The notes under the pieces are model-generated. The model was given only the letters and a program-made list of their open reading frames with translations, did no database searches and was not told the DNA's origin. Positions 53,838 to 63,784 of a DNA stretch of 64,000 nt are shown here, in pieces (position 1 is the stretch's first letter; every line of letters starts with the position of its first letter). Source of the stretch: an uncultured Isosphaeraceae bacterium (GTDB lineage Bacteria > Planctomycetota > Planctomycetia > Isosphaerales > Isosphaeraceae); contig CAMFLR010000013.1 of NCBI GenBank assembly GCA_945957605.1, positions 185,910 to 249,909 on the forward strand, in the 5' to 3' direction. The position numbers were made by a program, and so were the translations under genes.

Positions 53838-54818
53838 ATGAATGATGCCAGCGGTCCCCCCGACCTCGACGCGATTGAACGCGCCAGCGCACGCCTGGCG
53901 CCCTGGATCCATCGAACGCCGGTCCTCACGTCGCGCACGCTCGACGCGTTGACCGGCGGTACGATTTTCCTGAAGGCCGAAAACCTCCAAAAAATCGGCG
54001 CGTTCAAGATCCGCGGCGCGATGAACGCGCTGTTGCAGCTCGACGAAGCCTCATGCGCCAAAGGAGTGGTTACGCATTCTTCGGGCAATCATGCCCAAGC
54101 TCTCGCGCTCGCAGGAAAACAGCTTGGAGTCCCTGTCTGCGTCGTCATGCCTCGCACGGCTCCCGTCATCAAAAAGCAGGCGACCGAAGGTTACGGCGCA
54201 AAAGTAGTACCCTGCGAACCAACGCTCGCCTCGCGCGAAGAGACCGTTGAGCGGCTAATCGCCGAGCACGGTTACACACTCGTGCATCCGTTCGACAACT
54301 GGCACGTGGTCGAAGGGCAAGCGACGGCATCCTGGGAACTTCTCGATCAGGCCAGCCCGCTCGACATTGTGATCGCGCCGGTCGGTGGCGGTGGATTGCT
54401 CGCAGGGACGGCGATCACGGTCAACGGAAAATCGCCTAGTACGCAAGTCATCGGCGCCGAGCCCAAGAACGCTGATGATGCCCAGCGCTCGCTCGTCAGC
54501 GGTAAGATCGAGCCATCGCACGATCCCAAGACGATCGCCGATGGTTTACGTACCTCGCTTGGCGAGCGCACTTTCGCGGTGATCAAACACAAAGTCGATG
54601 CGATCGTCACCGCGACGGAGCCCGAGATTCTCGACGCGGCGAGATTCGTTTGGGAGCGGTTCAAGGTGATTATCGAGCCGTCGTCTGCCGTCGCGGTTGC
54701 GCCGCTGTTCAATGGTGCGATTGATGCGCGAGGCAAGCGGGTGGGGGTGATCATCAGCGGCGGTAACGTCGATCTCGAGCCGCTGTTTCAGGCCTGGGCG
54801 GCGAAGATTGTGGATTAG
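53838..54818 (+). CDS. Threonine/serine dehydratase (PLP fold-type II)
   Basis: A 326-residue enzyme without a C-terminal regulatory ACT domain, so it is the short catabolic or serine racemase-like type. The PLP lysine is in NLQKIGAFKIRGAMNAL. VTHSSGNHAQALALAG binds the substrate carboxylate, and VGGGGLLAGTA is the phosphate loop. IIEPSSAVAVAP and VIISGGNVDLEPL complete the family pattern. It deaminates threonine to 2-oxobutanoate or serine to pyruvate, or interconverts serine enantiomers. The upstream threonine synthase-like gene is 47 kb away and not linked. Confidence 0.9.
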   Translation: MNDASGPPDLDAIERASARLAPWIHRTPVLTSRTLDALTGGTIFLKAENLQKIGAFKIRGAMNALLQLDEASCAKGVVTHSSGNHAQALALAGKQLGVPVCVVMPRTAPVIKKQATEGYGAKVVPCEPTLASREETVERLIAEHGYTLVHPFDNWHVVEGQATASWELLDQASPLDIVIAPVGGGGLLAGTAITVNGKSPSTQVIGAEPKNADDAQRSLVSGKIEPSHDPKTIADGLRTSLGERTFAVIKHKVDAIVTATEPEILDAARFVWERFKVIIEPSSAVAVAPLFNGAIDARGKRVGVIISGGNVDLEPLFQAWAAKIVD

Positions 54819-54868
54819 GTTCGCTTGCCGTCATAAAGATAAATCATAAGCTTGAACAGGGGATTGGC

Positions 54869-55741
54869 ATGCGGATCTGGTTGCTGCTTGTGCCGCTGTT
54901 CTTGGCTTGGGAGGCCGCACGCGCTGAGGAACCAAAACCCGGACGTGCTTATAAACTCACGTGCGAGTATTCGCAGCGAGACCATTTCGGGAATGGGCCT
55001 GACGTTGGTCCGCCCGACACTGAAGAGCATTGGTCGATCGACTATCGTCACATTCGCACGGGAAACGTCGTCTCATCCGTCATCGATCGATATGATTTGG
55101 CATTGAAATTCAGGAACGGCGCGGCGACTGTCTACTCGCTCGACCATGATTCATTCACGCGCAATACTCTAAAGCCGACCGAAGCGACGACGATCAAGCG
55201 AAAGGATCGTCCCGACTTTTTCGAGCCGATTGGAAAGCCTTTGCTCGACGTGAAGATCGATCGCGTGGGCGGTGAGCTGAGTCGCGAACTGAAAAGCAAC
55301 TTTGAGACACGATATGTAAATGCATTGCTTCGGCCCGTTATCGCGACGACCCGACTCTTCCACCCGGCCTTCATGCCCGAAATGAAAGAATGGGACGCGC
55401 CGATGTCGTTTGATTTTCGTCCTAACGAGTCGGTTAAAGGAGTCCTTCACTACAAAAAGGTTGGTGAGAAAGAAGGCATTGTCACGGTCAAGGTGACGGG
55501 GCCGCTGATTTCATCGGGGCTTGGCTTCAATGGTCAAGGCACGTTTGAAGTTGATGGGGCGCAGGAATTTGATCTCCACAAAGACGCATGGCTTCGTGGT
55601 TCGTTGAAAATGCTCACTAGAGTGCAGCGCACAATGGAAAGTGGCAATAGGCAAGTTGTCACGCACGTCGCGCCTGTTGTGTTTACGCTCGCATCCGAAG
55701 TCGAAGTAGCCAACCCCGGTGATCCTGCTGCATCGAAATAA
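54869..55741 (+). CDS. Exported protein, member 1 of a local paralogous family
   Basis: A 290-residue protein with a signal peptide (MRIWLLLVPLFLAWEAARAE) and AGGGGA before its ATG. Motifs shared with the genes at 57849 and 58799 are PGRAYKLTCEYSQ, WSIDYRHIRTGNVVSSVIDR, RPDFFEPIGKPLLDVKIDRV and GVLHYKKVGEKEGIVTVKVT. The pattern is all-beta, so a sandwich or barrel is likely. No catalytic residues are obvious and I cannot name the family. Between members lie yajQ and an LRR gene. Confidence 0.72.
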   Translation: MRIWLLLVPLFLAWEAARAEEPKPGRAYKLTCEYSQRDHFGNGPDVGPPDTEEHWSIDYRHIRTGNVVSSVIDRYDLALKFRNGAATVYSLDHDSFTRNTLKPTEATTIKRKDRPDFFEPIGKPLLDVKIDRVGGELSRELKSNFETRYVNALLRPVIATTRLFHPAFMPEMKEWDAPMSFDFRPNESVKGVLHYKKVGEKEGIVTVKVTGPLISSGLGFNGQGTFEVDGAQEFDLHKDAWLRGSLKMLTRVQRTMESGNRQVVTHVAPVVFTLASEVEVANPGDPAASK

Positions 55742-55889
55742 AGTTCAAGGCAGAGTGTCCGGATGCCGGAAATTTCGAAATATTGCGGATCCATTCAGGT
55801 TTAACGTAACGGAGACAGTTGGTTGTCATCGGGCCGTCGGTTATGCTGAACCGATTGACGACCGCACCGTTTCTGGAGTGAGACCCGCC

Positions 55890-56387
55890 GTGGCTGATAA
55901 TCATTCTTTCGACGTCGTGAGCGAGATCAATTTCGTCGAAATGCACAACGCTGTGACTCAGGCGCAGCACGAACTGGCAGTGCGTTACGACTTCAAGGGA
56001 ACGCGCGCGACGATTGAATACAACAAGAAGGACAACAGCCTGCTGCTCCATGCCGATCACAAGGGTCAGCTCGAAACGGTGATTCAAATCCTCAAAGAAA
56101 AGATGGCCAAGCGTGGTGTGTCGGTGACCGCACTCAAACGTGGCAAGCTCGAAGAGGCCACGCACGACTCGGTCCGCGAGACCCTTACGCTGCACGTCGG
56201 CATCGAAGGCGACGACGCCAAAAAGATGGTGAAGCAGATCAAAGGGCTGGGGCTGAAGGTTCAGTCGCAGATCATGGACAACAAGGTGCGGGTGACAGGC
56301 AAGAAGATCGACGAGCTACAGTCGGTGATTGCCTACTTGAAAGAAAACGGCCCGGGGTATCCCCTGCAGTTCGAAAACTTCTCCTGA
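55890..56387 (+). CDS. yajQ: YajQ family nucleotide/nucleic-acid binding protein
   Basis: The GTG at 55890 (MADNHSFDVVSEINFVEM) is the start by homology, with GGAG upstream; 165 residues is the usual length. Diagnostic segments are AVRYDFKGTRATIEYNKKDN, KLEEATHDSVRETLTLHVGI and IKGLGLKVQSQIMDNKVRVT, ending with LKENGPGYPLQFENFS. YajQ has two ferredoxin-like domains; a Xanthomonas relative binds cyclic di-GMP, and others bind nucleic acid. Complete, cytosolic, single gene. Confidence 0.95.
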   Translation: MADNHSFDVVSEINFVEMHNAVTQAQHELAVRYDFKGTRATIEYNKKDNSLLLHADHKGQLETVIQILKEKMAKRGVSVTALKRGKLEEATHDSVRETLTLHVGIEGDDAKKMVKQIKGLGLKVQSQIMDNKVRVTGKKIDELQSVIAYLKENGPGYPLQFENFS

Positions 56388-56435
56388 GTTCGCCCCGGCG
56401 AAGCAAGGCGATTCGCGAATCGTGAGGTATTTGCA

Positions 56436-57686
56436 ATGAACCTGCGCAACGCCGTTTCCGCGATAGCTCAGCGGCTTCGCAAGTTCAGCCCTCTTCGGCT
56501 CAGCCTTCGCGCGTTGATTGTCTTCGTATTGATCTTCGCGTGCTGGATGGGCTGGACCCTGAACCGGTACAAGCACCAGCGCGCGATCATGGCGACGATC
56601 AAGGAGTATGGCGGCCAGGTCACTCTCGATTACGAGCTTTTCTCGCAGACCAAGGCCTCGAAATCGGGTGCAGCCCGAACGGTCATGGCAATGCGAACCT
56701 GGTTGGCCTACCGGTTGGGGCACGACTATTTTGAAACTGTGGTGGCTGTCGGGGCGAATCAAAATCAGGGGATCAGACCAGCCGATGACGCGTTAATGAA
56801 GTCGATCGCGGGGTTGCCTGACGTTTCAGATTTCAACTTCATTTACTGGCCCAGCAAGATCACAGCCGATGGGTTTTCCCGGATTCAAAATCTCAAGAAG
56901 TTGAAATATCTGAGGATGACAGACGCCAATTTACCCGCGTCTGCCTTGCGTCATCTCGCGAAACTTTCGGAACTGGAAGAGATCGACATCGACGTGGTCG
57001 ACCTGCAAGACGACGATTTGAAGCCACTCGCTGGACTGACCCAACTTCGAACGCTGACGATTCGCGGCGGAACTCCTGGTGATGCTGGGCTCGCTCACCT
57101 TGAAGGACTGATTCATCTGGGACATCTTTCGATCGGAGGGAGAACTGCATTTGGTCAGCTAAAGGGGCCGATCGATCCACAGAAGAAAAACAGAATCACC
57201 AGCGCGGGACTTGTTGCGCTGAAGCGAATGCAAAGTTTAAGCAGTCTTACTCTGATATCAACACGCATCACTTCAATTGCCGAACTGGGCGCACTTCCAA
57301 GCCTGACGCGGTTGAATCTTCAGTATTCGCTCGTCGATGATGCAGGCCTGGAAAAAGTGACGGGATTCCCGAAATTAGTGAGTCTGAATCTGTCTAGTTC
57401 GGAAGTGGGCGACGCGAGCTGCGACCGGTTTGCCGCGTTTCCTCGCTTGACGGATTTGCACCTCGGAAAAACGCATGTGACCGACGTGGGACTGGAACCG
57501 CTTTCCAAGAACCCGCGGCTGAGAACGCTCTCTCTCGATGGCGACACGATCAGCGACGCCGGCGTTATGCAGCTCGCTGTATCACCATTGAGAGCGGTCA
57601 ATGTTTCTAATACCAATGTGACCACGACGGGTGCCGCTGCGCTACGGAAGTCTGCCCCGACTCTCTTTGTCCATGGGCTGAAATGA
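56436..57686 (+). CDS. Membrane-anchored leucine-rich-repeat protein
   Basis: A 416-residue relative of the tandem LRR genes at 8964 and 10381. The N-terminus has LRLSLRALIVFVLIFACWMG, the same anchor module, then NRYKHQRAIMATIKEYGGQV. About ten LRRs follow (DFNFIYWPSKITADGFSRIQ, LEEIDIDVVDLQDDDLKPLA, LTRLNLQYSLVDDAGLEKVT and more). The linker and repeats are much diverged from the other two, so the duplication is old. Partner unknown. Confidence 0.8.
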   Translation: MNLRNAVSAIAQRLRKFSPLRLSLRALIVFVLIFACWMGWTLNRYKHQRAIMATIKEYGGQVTLDYELFSQTKASKSGAARTVMAMRTWLAYRLGHDYFETVVAVGANQNQGIRPADDALMKSIAGLPDVSDFNFIYWPSKITADGFSRIQNLKKLKYLRMTDANLPASALRHLAKLSELEEIDIDVVDLQDDDLKPLAGLTQLRTLTIRGGTPGDAGLAHLEGLIHLGHLSIGGRTAFGQLKGPIDPQKKNRITSAGLVALKRMQSLSSLTLISTRITSIAELGALPSLTRLNLQYSLVDDAGLEKVTGFPKLVSLNLSSSEVGDASCDRFAAFPRLTDLHLGKTHVTDVGLEPLSKNPRLRTLSLDGDTISDAGVMQLAVSPLRAVNVSNTNVTTTGAAALRKSAPTLFVHGLK

Positions 57687-57848
57687 CGCGAGGGATGGCA
57701 TTCTTCGACGTGTAATTGTCGATCTTTTTGCTTGCTGACGAAGCACGGTTCCGCGAAGCTGAAGCGGCTCCGCTGGAATGAGAACAGGCGGCGAAGGCGG
57801 CCCGTGCTTCTGGCCGCTTGTCCCTTGCTCTACCTGAAAGGGCTCGTG

Positions 57849-58706
57849 ATGGTGCGAACCTGTCGTCGAGCACTGCTTTTGACGCTCATCTGTGCAGCGA
57901 CCACCGCTGCTGGCGAGGCCAGGCCGGGCACTCTTTACCGGCTGACGATCGAGCAGACGACAGCCTTCACGCCGCCTCCGGGTGCCCCTGAAAAACCGAA
58001 CAAGACTGAGGAACGCTGGGTTGTCGACTATCGCCACTTACGTCGGGGCGACGTCGTTTCGTCGGCGATCGACCGAGTCGATTTGCATAGCAAGGATGAA
58101 CGCGATCGAGTCGAACTCGTGAAGATCGACCGAGATTCCTATCATCTTGATTCCCCACGCTCCAAGCAAAAATTGACGCTCACACGCAAAGACGACCCTG
58201 CTCTTTTCGAACCAATGGGTCAACCGCTTCTTCATGTCAAACTTGACGCTGAGGGCGCCGAGTTGAGCCGTGAGTCGAAGGAGGAGACCAATAGCAAAGT
58301 ATCAACAGTGTTTATCAAAACGAATATCGCGAGGACACGGTTGTTTCATCCGGCCTTTTCGGAGAAACGGAATGAGTGGGATTCGAGCCACAGCCACTAC
58401 GTCAGGGGTATAGGTCCAACGAAAGGGCAGCTTCACTATAAGAAAATCGGCGAGAAAGACGGCATCGTGACGGTTGCAGTGAGCGGGCGGCTCATCTTTC
58501 CGAGAACAGATGGAAACAGCGCGATTAATGCCGCGGGCGTTCAGTCGTACGATACGCGGCAACATGTCTGGATTGATGGAAAACTCACGCTCGACGGAGA
58601 GTCGAAAAGCACTCGCCCAGGCGTTGAAGGCGTGTATGTCGGGAAAGTGACGCAGGTGTTTACGCTGGTTTCGGGGCCTGAAGCGATGAAGCCGGCTGCG
58701 CCATGA
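57849..58706 (+). CDS. Exported protein, member 2 of a local paralogous family
   Basis: ATG 57849 (MVRTCRRALLLTLICAATTA) opens a signal peptide and follows GAAAGG; the frame upstream is unsupported. The 285-residue product shares the family motifs RPGTLYRLTIEQTT, WVVDYRHLRRGDVVSSAIDR, DPALFEPMGQPLLHVKLDAE and GQLHYKKIGEKDGIVTVAVS. Distance to member 3 is only 92 bases on the same strand, so the two may be co-transcribed. No function known. Confidence 0.72.
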   Translation: MVRTCRRALLLTLICAATTAAGEARPGTLYRLTIEQTTAFTPPPGAPEKPNKTEERWVVDYRHLRRGDVVSSAIDRVDLHSKDERDRVELVKIDRDSYHLDSPRSKQKLTLTRKDDPALFEPMGQPLLHVKLDAEGAELSRESKEETNSKVSTVFIKTNIARTRLFHPAFSEKRNEWDSSHSHYVRGIGPTKGQLHYKKIGEKDGIVTVAVSGRLIFPRTDGNSAINAAGVQSYDTRQHVWIDGKLTLDGESKSTRPGVEGVYVGKVTQVFTLVSGPEAMKPAAP

Positions 58707-58798
58707 AACGCGCTACACATCGCAACGAACTCCTCAATTCCCGTTGCTGATCGGTTATTACGGTCGCCCATTTCTCTGATGCGCAAAGGTGATTGCTG

Positions 58799-59626
58799 AT
58801 GCGAACTCCGCTTCTCACACTTGCGGCGGTTGTGGCGTCGTCCAGCCTGATTTATGCGGAAGATGCCAGGCCGGGCACCGTTTATCGCATCGTTATTGAC
58901 TCGACGCACGAAATAAAGACAAGTGCAGGGCTGAATACGAAGGATCAGGCCGTTAGTACCTATGATTATCGATTGATCAGGCACGGAGACGTCGTGTCGT
59001 CGGCGATTGACCGGATGGAGACCGTTAGCAAAGCGAATGGCGTTGAAGGAATGCGAATGCAGATCGATGGCAAGGCGATGAGGAACAAAGGCACTTATGG
59101 CGAACAGGTAGTTCTGCGCGAAAATCGCCCCGCCATGTTCGATCCGATTGGTAAGCCGCTTCTGGACGTGACTGTCGACGATCAAGGGGCTGAGATCAAG
59201 CGTGAATTGAAAGATGGCGGGCCGCTCTTCAAGTTAGATTCGCTCGACAATACAAGGACTTTCCACACACGCTTTCCGAGCAAGGAGACCGAGTGGGATT
59301 CGCCTGCGACTTTCCGGCTCAGCGGGGGTCTGCCGGCCAGCGGAACATTGCACTACAAAAAGGTCGGCGCGAAAAACGGCGTGACCGAAGTGGCCGTAAG
59401 TGGTCGGCTGGAGGTTTCAGGGAAAATTTTCGCGGCGAATATCAAGCGCGGCGATTGCAGTGTAAAGGGAATTCAGTCCTTCGACGAAAAAACGCGAGAG
59501 TGGGTTGGTGGGCGACTCAATGTTCATGTCGACATTGATGCCGAACAGGTCAACGGGACAACGATGAGCGTCCGTGGTCCGAGTACGTTCACACTGGTCT
59601 CGGGTTCGGGGGCGCAAAAGCCGTGA
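58799..59626 (+). CDS. Exported protein, member 3 of a local paralogous family
   Basis: ATG 58799 (MRTPLLTLAAVVASSSLIYA) with AAAGGTGA upstream; a TTG six bases earlier is less likely. The 275-residue product has RPGTVYRIVIDSTHEI, YDYRLIRHGDVVSSAIDRME, RPAMFDPIGKPLLDVTVDDQ and GTLHYKKVGAKNGVTEVAVS. The glycine-rich turn positions are kept while the surrounding residues diverge. The end (SFDEKTREWVGGRLNVHVDI) matches the C-terminal strand of member 1. All three may coat or bind the same envelope component, which is speculation. Confidence 0.72.
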   Translation: MRTPLLTLAAVVASSSLIYAEDARPGTVYRIVIDSTHEIKTSAGLNTKDQAVSTYDYRLIRHGDVVSSAIDRMETVSKANGVEGMRMQIDGKAMRNKGTYGEQVVLRENRPAMFDPIGKPLLDVTVDDQGAEIKRELKDGGPLFKLDSLDNTRTFHTRFPSKETEWDSPATFRLSGGLPASGTLHYKKVGAKNGVTEVAVSGRLEVSGKIFAANIKRGDCSVKGIQSFDEKTREWVGGRLNVHVDIDAEQVNGTTMSVRGPSTFTLVSGSGAQKP

Positions 59627-59860
59627 GAGTTTCGTACTTGTTAATAGCGGCGTCACTCGGGCGCGAATTGGACTGAAATTCGCCTGAGAAGAGCGGTCGC
59701 TTGACTCACCCCAAATTGTGGTCGTACAGTACAGTATTAAACCCATCCACGCTCGCGTTTTTTGCCGACGGCCGGTTCGTAGAGTGACACGAGGCGATCG
59801 CGGTGGGGCATCCGCGACGAGCCGGCCATCGACCAACCCGATTTTGGGGAGCCGCCGCTT

Positions 59861-62644
59861 ATGACGAGGCGAGCCCGGTTGTTTCTGCCAGTTCTTGCCG
59901 CCACATGTTTCTCGCTCTGCCTGTCCCCTCCCCCCACTCGCGCCGCTGACGACCCGCGATTCGCCCTCAAATTCGTTGAGGAATTGCGCGACCGCGGACT
60001 TTATGATCTGGCGATCGACTATCTTGCCGATCTTCGCCAGGCGACCAACACACCCGATGACATCAAGGCCCGACTCGACTTCGAGGAAGGTCGCGCGCTG
60101 ATCGACGCTGCGACGCACGGCTCCGACCCCGATCGCGCCCGCGAACAGCTCGACAAGGCCCGTGGCTTGCTCGACAACTTCATCAAGAAGAACACGAACA
60201 ATACGCTGGTTGTCGAAGCGCTCGTTGAACTGGCCCACCTGCTCTACGAGCGTGGCCGGACGACGGCGATTGCGTCGGACGAGGCCAAAACTCCGGCCGA
60301 GAAGGAAGTGAAGCTCAACGAGGCCCGCGGCTTCTACAACAGCGCGCGTGAGGCTTACAGCCAGGCGTTCACCCGGCTCGAAGCGAAGTTCAAGACGTTC
60401 CCGAACTTTCTCGAGGATAACGACCCGCTCAAGGCCGAGAAGGATCGCGTTCATGGCGCGCTCATGAACACGGAACTTCAGCGGGCCGTGGTCGACTACG
60501 AGGAAGCACAGTCGTACCCGCTCGAATCGCCCCAGCGCAAGGAGATTCTCGAAAAGACGGGTAAGGCGTTTGAAGATGTTTACAAACGCTATCGCACCCA
60601 GCTTGCGGGCATCACCGCGCGAATGTGGCAAGGGAAGTGCTTCGAGGAGAGCGGAGATTTCCGCGCTGCGAAGGGGATTTACGACGAACTGCTCGAGCAC
60701 GCCGACCCGCGTTTGAGGCCCTTGCAGAAGAAGGTCGATTACTTCCGCATCATCCTGATGGGCAAGCGCAAAGATTATGCGCTGGCAGCGGACGAAGCGG
60801 TGAACTGGCTGAAGGCGTTTCCGAACGATACGCGATCGTACGAATCGCTGGGCGTGCAGCTTGAACTCGCCAAGTGCCTGATCGCCCAGTTGGCCGACGC
60901 TGCGCCTCAGGAACAGGAACGCGCGCTCAAGCGAGCGACCGACCTGCTCGCCAACGTGGTAAAGGTTTACTCGCCGTTCAAGACCGAAGCCCTCGCTCTG
61001 CTGCAAAAGCATTCGCCCAAAACGGCGATGACGGCCGACTCGGTCGCGAAGCTCAACTATGACGACGCCGTTGGTCAGGCCGAAGGTGCGATCAGTACTC
61101 ACGAGTACGAGAAGGCGATCTCGATTCTTCGCGCGGCCCTGAAAAAAGGTGTGGGTCAGCAGCCGATCGACAAGATCAACAAGTCGCGCTATACGCTCGC
61201 TTTCTGCCTTTATATGACCAAGCATTACTACGAAGCGGCCGCGCTTACCGAGCATATCGCCAGACGTTACCCGACTGCGGAATGGGCGCCTAAGGCGGCT
61301 GAGATTGCGATGGCATCGTTCCTGGATGCCTACAACGAAACGGCTGCGGGTGAGTCTCAGGCCAGTCGAATCGGCGATTTGCGGCGCCTTGAAGACCTGG
61401 CGCGTTACACGGCCGAAACCTGGCCGGATACCGATCAAGGGGACACCGGCCGGATGACGGCGGGACAGATTTCGCTCGGAAACGGCCGGTACGACGATGC
61501 GATCAAGTGGTTCGAGTCGGTGCGGAAAAACTCGTCGAAGTGGGCCGATTCGCAAGGGTTCGCGGCTGACGGGCACTGGAAGAAGTCGCGAATTCTGAGC
61601 GACAAGGACCCCAACTCGAAGGAAGCCGACGTCGAATCACAGAAGTCGATCAGCGAGTTGCAGGCCGCACTCAAGTCGCGCAAAGACAGCGGTGCGGGCA
61701 ACGCCGATCTGGGCGTGATCTCCAATTCGGTCGACCTCGCGACGATTTACCTGGAAATCGGCAAGGGCGAAGACGCGCTCAAGCTGGTCGATCCGATTTC
61801 CAAAACACTCGCGACGGCCAACAAGCCGCCGACGTTACTTGCAGCCTATGCGCGAGTCATCGCAACCCGGCTGCGAGCCCACGTGGCGATTGGTCAGGTT
61901 GATCTCGCGCTCGCCGACATGAACTTGCTCGAACAGAGCGGTGGTGCGGGGAACGATCGAGCGACGCTCTATCTCGAACTCGGGAAATTGCTCGAGAAGG
62001 AGATGGAGGTTCTCAAGAAGAAGGAAAACATCGCCGCGCTCCAGCGCACTCAGGCCGCATATCGCAAGTTCCTTTCAGCCTTGGCATCGAGCAAGTCGGG
62101 CCAAACGTATGAGTCGCTGATGTGGGCCGGAACGAACCTGCTCAAGCTCGATGCCTTCGACGAGGCGGGGCCAGTGTTCGACCAGATCATCAAGGTTTAC
62201 GGCGAGGACCCGAATTTTCTGTCGAAGCCGGGGAATGCAGATCGCTTGCTGATCGTTCGGCTCAAGCAAGTGTCGGCGCTTCGCGGCAAGAAGATGTTCG
62301 ACGAGGCCGAAGCCAAGCTTCGCGAAATCTCTGAAAAGAGCGGCGGCTTCATCGAAGTGCAAATGGAAAAGGGCTACATGTTGTCGTCTCGAGCTGCCGC
62401 CAAGAAGACGACCTGGGCCAGCGCATACGACTACTGGCAACGGCTCGCCCTTCGCCTGCGCAACGCCAGCCCCAAGCCAATGCAGTACTACGAGGCTTGG
62501 TATCAGGCTGCACTCGCTCTTCAGGCCGATGGCAAGTCGACACTCGCCAAGCAAACTCTCGGCGGTGTGATGCGACTCTCGCCGCAGGTTGGCGGACCCG
62601 AAATGAAGGCCAAATACGCTGAATTGATCGGCCGGCTCAAGTGA
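59861..62644 (+). CDS. Large exported tetratricopeptide-repeat protein
   Basis: A 927-residue protein with a signal peptide (RLFLPVLAATCFSLCLSPPP, ending at TRAAD). It is built from TPR-like helical pairs over its full length: LYDLAIDYLADLRQATNTPD, CFEESGDFRAAKGIYDELLE, HEYEKAISILRAALKKG, LGNGRYDDAIKWFESVRKNS, EIGKGEDALKLVDPI, MFDEAEAKLREISEKSGGF and others. It has no enzymatic domain. TPR arrays assemble multi-protein complexes, so this looks like a periplasmic scaffold. The smaller exported TPR gene 64 bases downstream is probably in the same operon. Confidence 0.85.
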   Translation: MTRRARLFLPVLAATCFSLCLSPPPTRAADDPRFALKFVEELRDRGLYDLAIDYLADLRQATNTPDDIKARLDFEEGRALIDAATHGSDPDRAREQLDKARGLLDNFIKKNTNNTLVVEALVELAHLLYERGRTTAIASDEAKTPAEKEVKLNEARGFYNSAREAYSQAFTRLEAKFKTFPNFLEDNDPLKAEKDRVHGALMNTELQRAVVDYEEAQSYPLESPQRKEILEKTGKAFEDVYKRYRTQLAGITARMWQGKCFEESGDFRAAKGIYDELLEHADPRLRPLQKKVDYFRIILMGKRKDYALAADEAVNWLKAFPNDTRSYESLGVQLELAKCLIAQLADAAPQEQERALKRATDLLANVVKVYSPFKTEALALLQKHSPKTAMTADSVAKLNYDDAVGQAEGAISTHEYEKAISILRAALKKGVGQQPIDKINKSRYTLAFCLYMTKHYYEAAALTEHIARRYPTAEWAPKAAEIAMASFLDAYNETAAGESQASRIGDLRRLEDLARYTAETWPDTDQGDTGRMTAGQISLGNGRYDDAIKWFESVRKNSSKWADSQGFAADGHWKKSRILSDKDPNSKEADVESQKSISELQAALKSRKDSGAGNADLGVISNSVDLATIYLEIGKGEDALKLVDPISKTLATANKPPTLLAAYARVIATRLRAHVAIGQVDLALADMNLLEQSGGAGNDRATLYLELGKLLEKEMEVLKKKENIAALQRTQAAYRKFLSALASSKSGQTYESLMWAGTNLLKLDAFDEAGPVFDQIIKVYGEDPNFLSKPGNADRLLIVRLKQVSALRGKKMFDEAEAKLREISEKSGGFIEVQMEKGYMLSSRAAAKKTTWASAYDYWQRLALRLRNASPKPMQYYEAWYQAALALQADGKSTLAKQTLGGVMRLSPQVGGPEMKAKYAELIGRLK

Positions 62645-62708
62645 GCCTGTCGCGCGGCTTATCGCACGAGTTGAGAACACAACGCATACTGCAACGGAGA
62701 CGGCTTTC

Positions 62709-63758
62709 ATGCTCCGACGTTCGATTTTGACTCTCTCGTTCGTTGCTCTTGGCACGCTTGCAGCGCGAGCGGATCTCGTGAATTTGATCCCCGGTTCGAC
62801 CGTGAAGGCGACGAGTGGTGTCGTGCGCGGAACGGTGACGGCGGAATCCGCGACCGAAGTCACGGTGCGTGTCGGCGCGGCCAACCAGGTTGTGCCGGTG
62901 AGCCAGATCGCCTCGATTCGTTACGACGGCCGCACCGGTACGTTCGATCAGGCCGTTTCTCGCGAGGCGGCGGGACAGTTCACTGAAGCCGCCGACCTTT
63001 ACAAAAAGGCCGCCACCGAGTCGGCTTCAAAGCCCTTCATCGCGGCCGACGCCCAGGCGAGTTACGCCCGCGTTCTCGGCGATCAGGGTATGACCGATCC
63101 GTCGAAGCTCGACGCCGGAATCGCCGCGCTCTCGACGTTCATCAAGTCGAACGCTGAAAGCCGCCATTTGCTTCCTTCGCTCGAAACTTTGGCGAAACTT
63201 CAGCTTCAAAAAGGCAGCTATGACGATGCGACGGCGACGATCGATCGCCTCTCAAAGATCCCACAATCGAGCGATCGCGCGGCCGTGCTGCGTGCGCGCG
63301 TCGCCTCGCGTAAGGGACAACACGCGGATGCGATTCGCGAGTTCGACAAGCTGATCGCCGAGTCGGCCGATGGGTCGGTGAAGCGTCGCGATGCACAACT
63401 CGCCAAGGCGGAAAGCCTGGTCGCGCTCAAGAAATACCAGGACGCTGAAACGCTCGTGAAGGGTGTAATCGCAGCCGCGCCCGCGGAAGATATTGCGACC
63501 CAGGCGAGTGCCCACAACACGCTGGGCGATTGCCTGCGTGCGGCGGGACGTCCCAAGGATGCTCTGTTCGCCTACCTGCACACCGACCTGCTCTTCTTCA
63601 AGGACAAGGAGCAGCATCCCAAAGCGCTGTCGAAGATTGCTCAGACGTATCAGGAGTTGAAGCGTCCTGACCGTGCTGAGGAGGCGATTGAACGGTTGCG
63701 GCAGGAATATCCCAAGAGCCCGTACACTGCAGCATTGCCGCCGAAGGCGGGGTCGTGA
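62709..63758 (+). CDS. Exported tetratricopeptide-repeat protein
   Basis: A 349-residue protein with a signal peptide (RRSILTLSFVALGTLAARAD). A short beta segment (LIPGSTVKATSGVVRGTVTA, NQVVPVSQIASIRYDGRT) precedes TPR units: AAGQFTEAADLYKKAATESA, QKGSYDDATATIDRLSKI, RKGQHADAIREFDKLIAESA, ALKKYQDAETLVKGVIAAAP and LKRPDRAEEAIERLRQEYP. The operon position after the 927-residue TPR protein suggests the two form one complex. A 16-bp terminator follows. Confidence 0.85.
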   Translation: MLRRSILTLSFVALGTLAARADLVNLIPGSTVKATSGVVRGTVTAESATEVTVRVGAANQVVPVSQIASIRYDGRTGTFDQAVSREAAGQFTEAADLYKKAATESASKPFIAADAQASYARVLGDQGMTDPSKLDAGIAALSTFIKSNAESRHLLPSLETLAKLQLQKGSYDDATATIDRLSKIPQSSDRAAVLRARVASRKGQHADAIREFDKLIAESADGSVKRRDAQLAKAESLVALKKYQDAETLVKGVIAAAPAEDIATQASAHNTLGDCLRAAGRPKDALFAYLHTDLLFFKDKEQHPKALSKIAQTYQELKRPDRAEEAIERLRQEYPKSPYTAALPPKAGS

Positions 63759-63784
63759 GTCGATAACGAGCGATTGAAATACAT

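Noticed and set aside
59417..61576. 719-codon open frame opposite the large TPR gene
   Set aside because: It is a shadow caused by the codon bias of the TPR gene; it is rich in Arg/Leu, has no domain, and crosses two plus-strand genes with clear signals.
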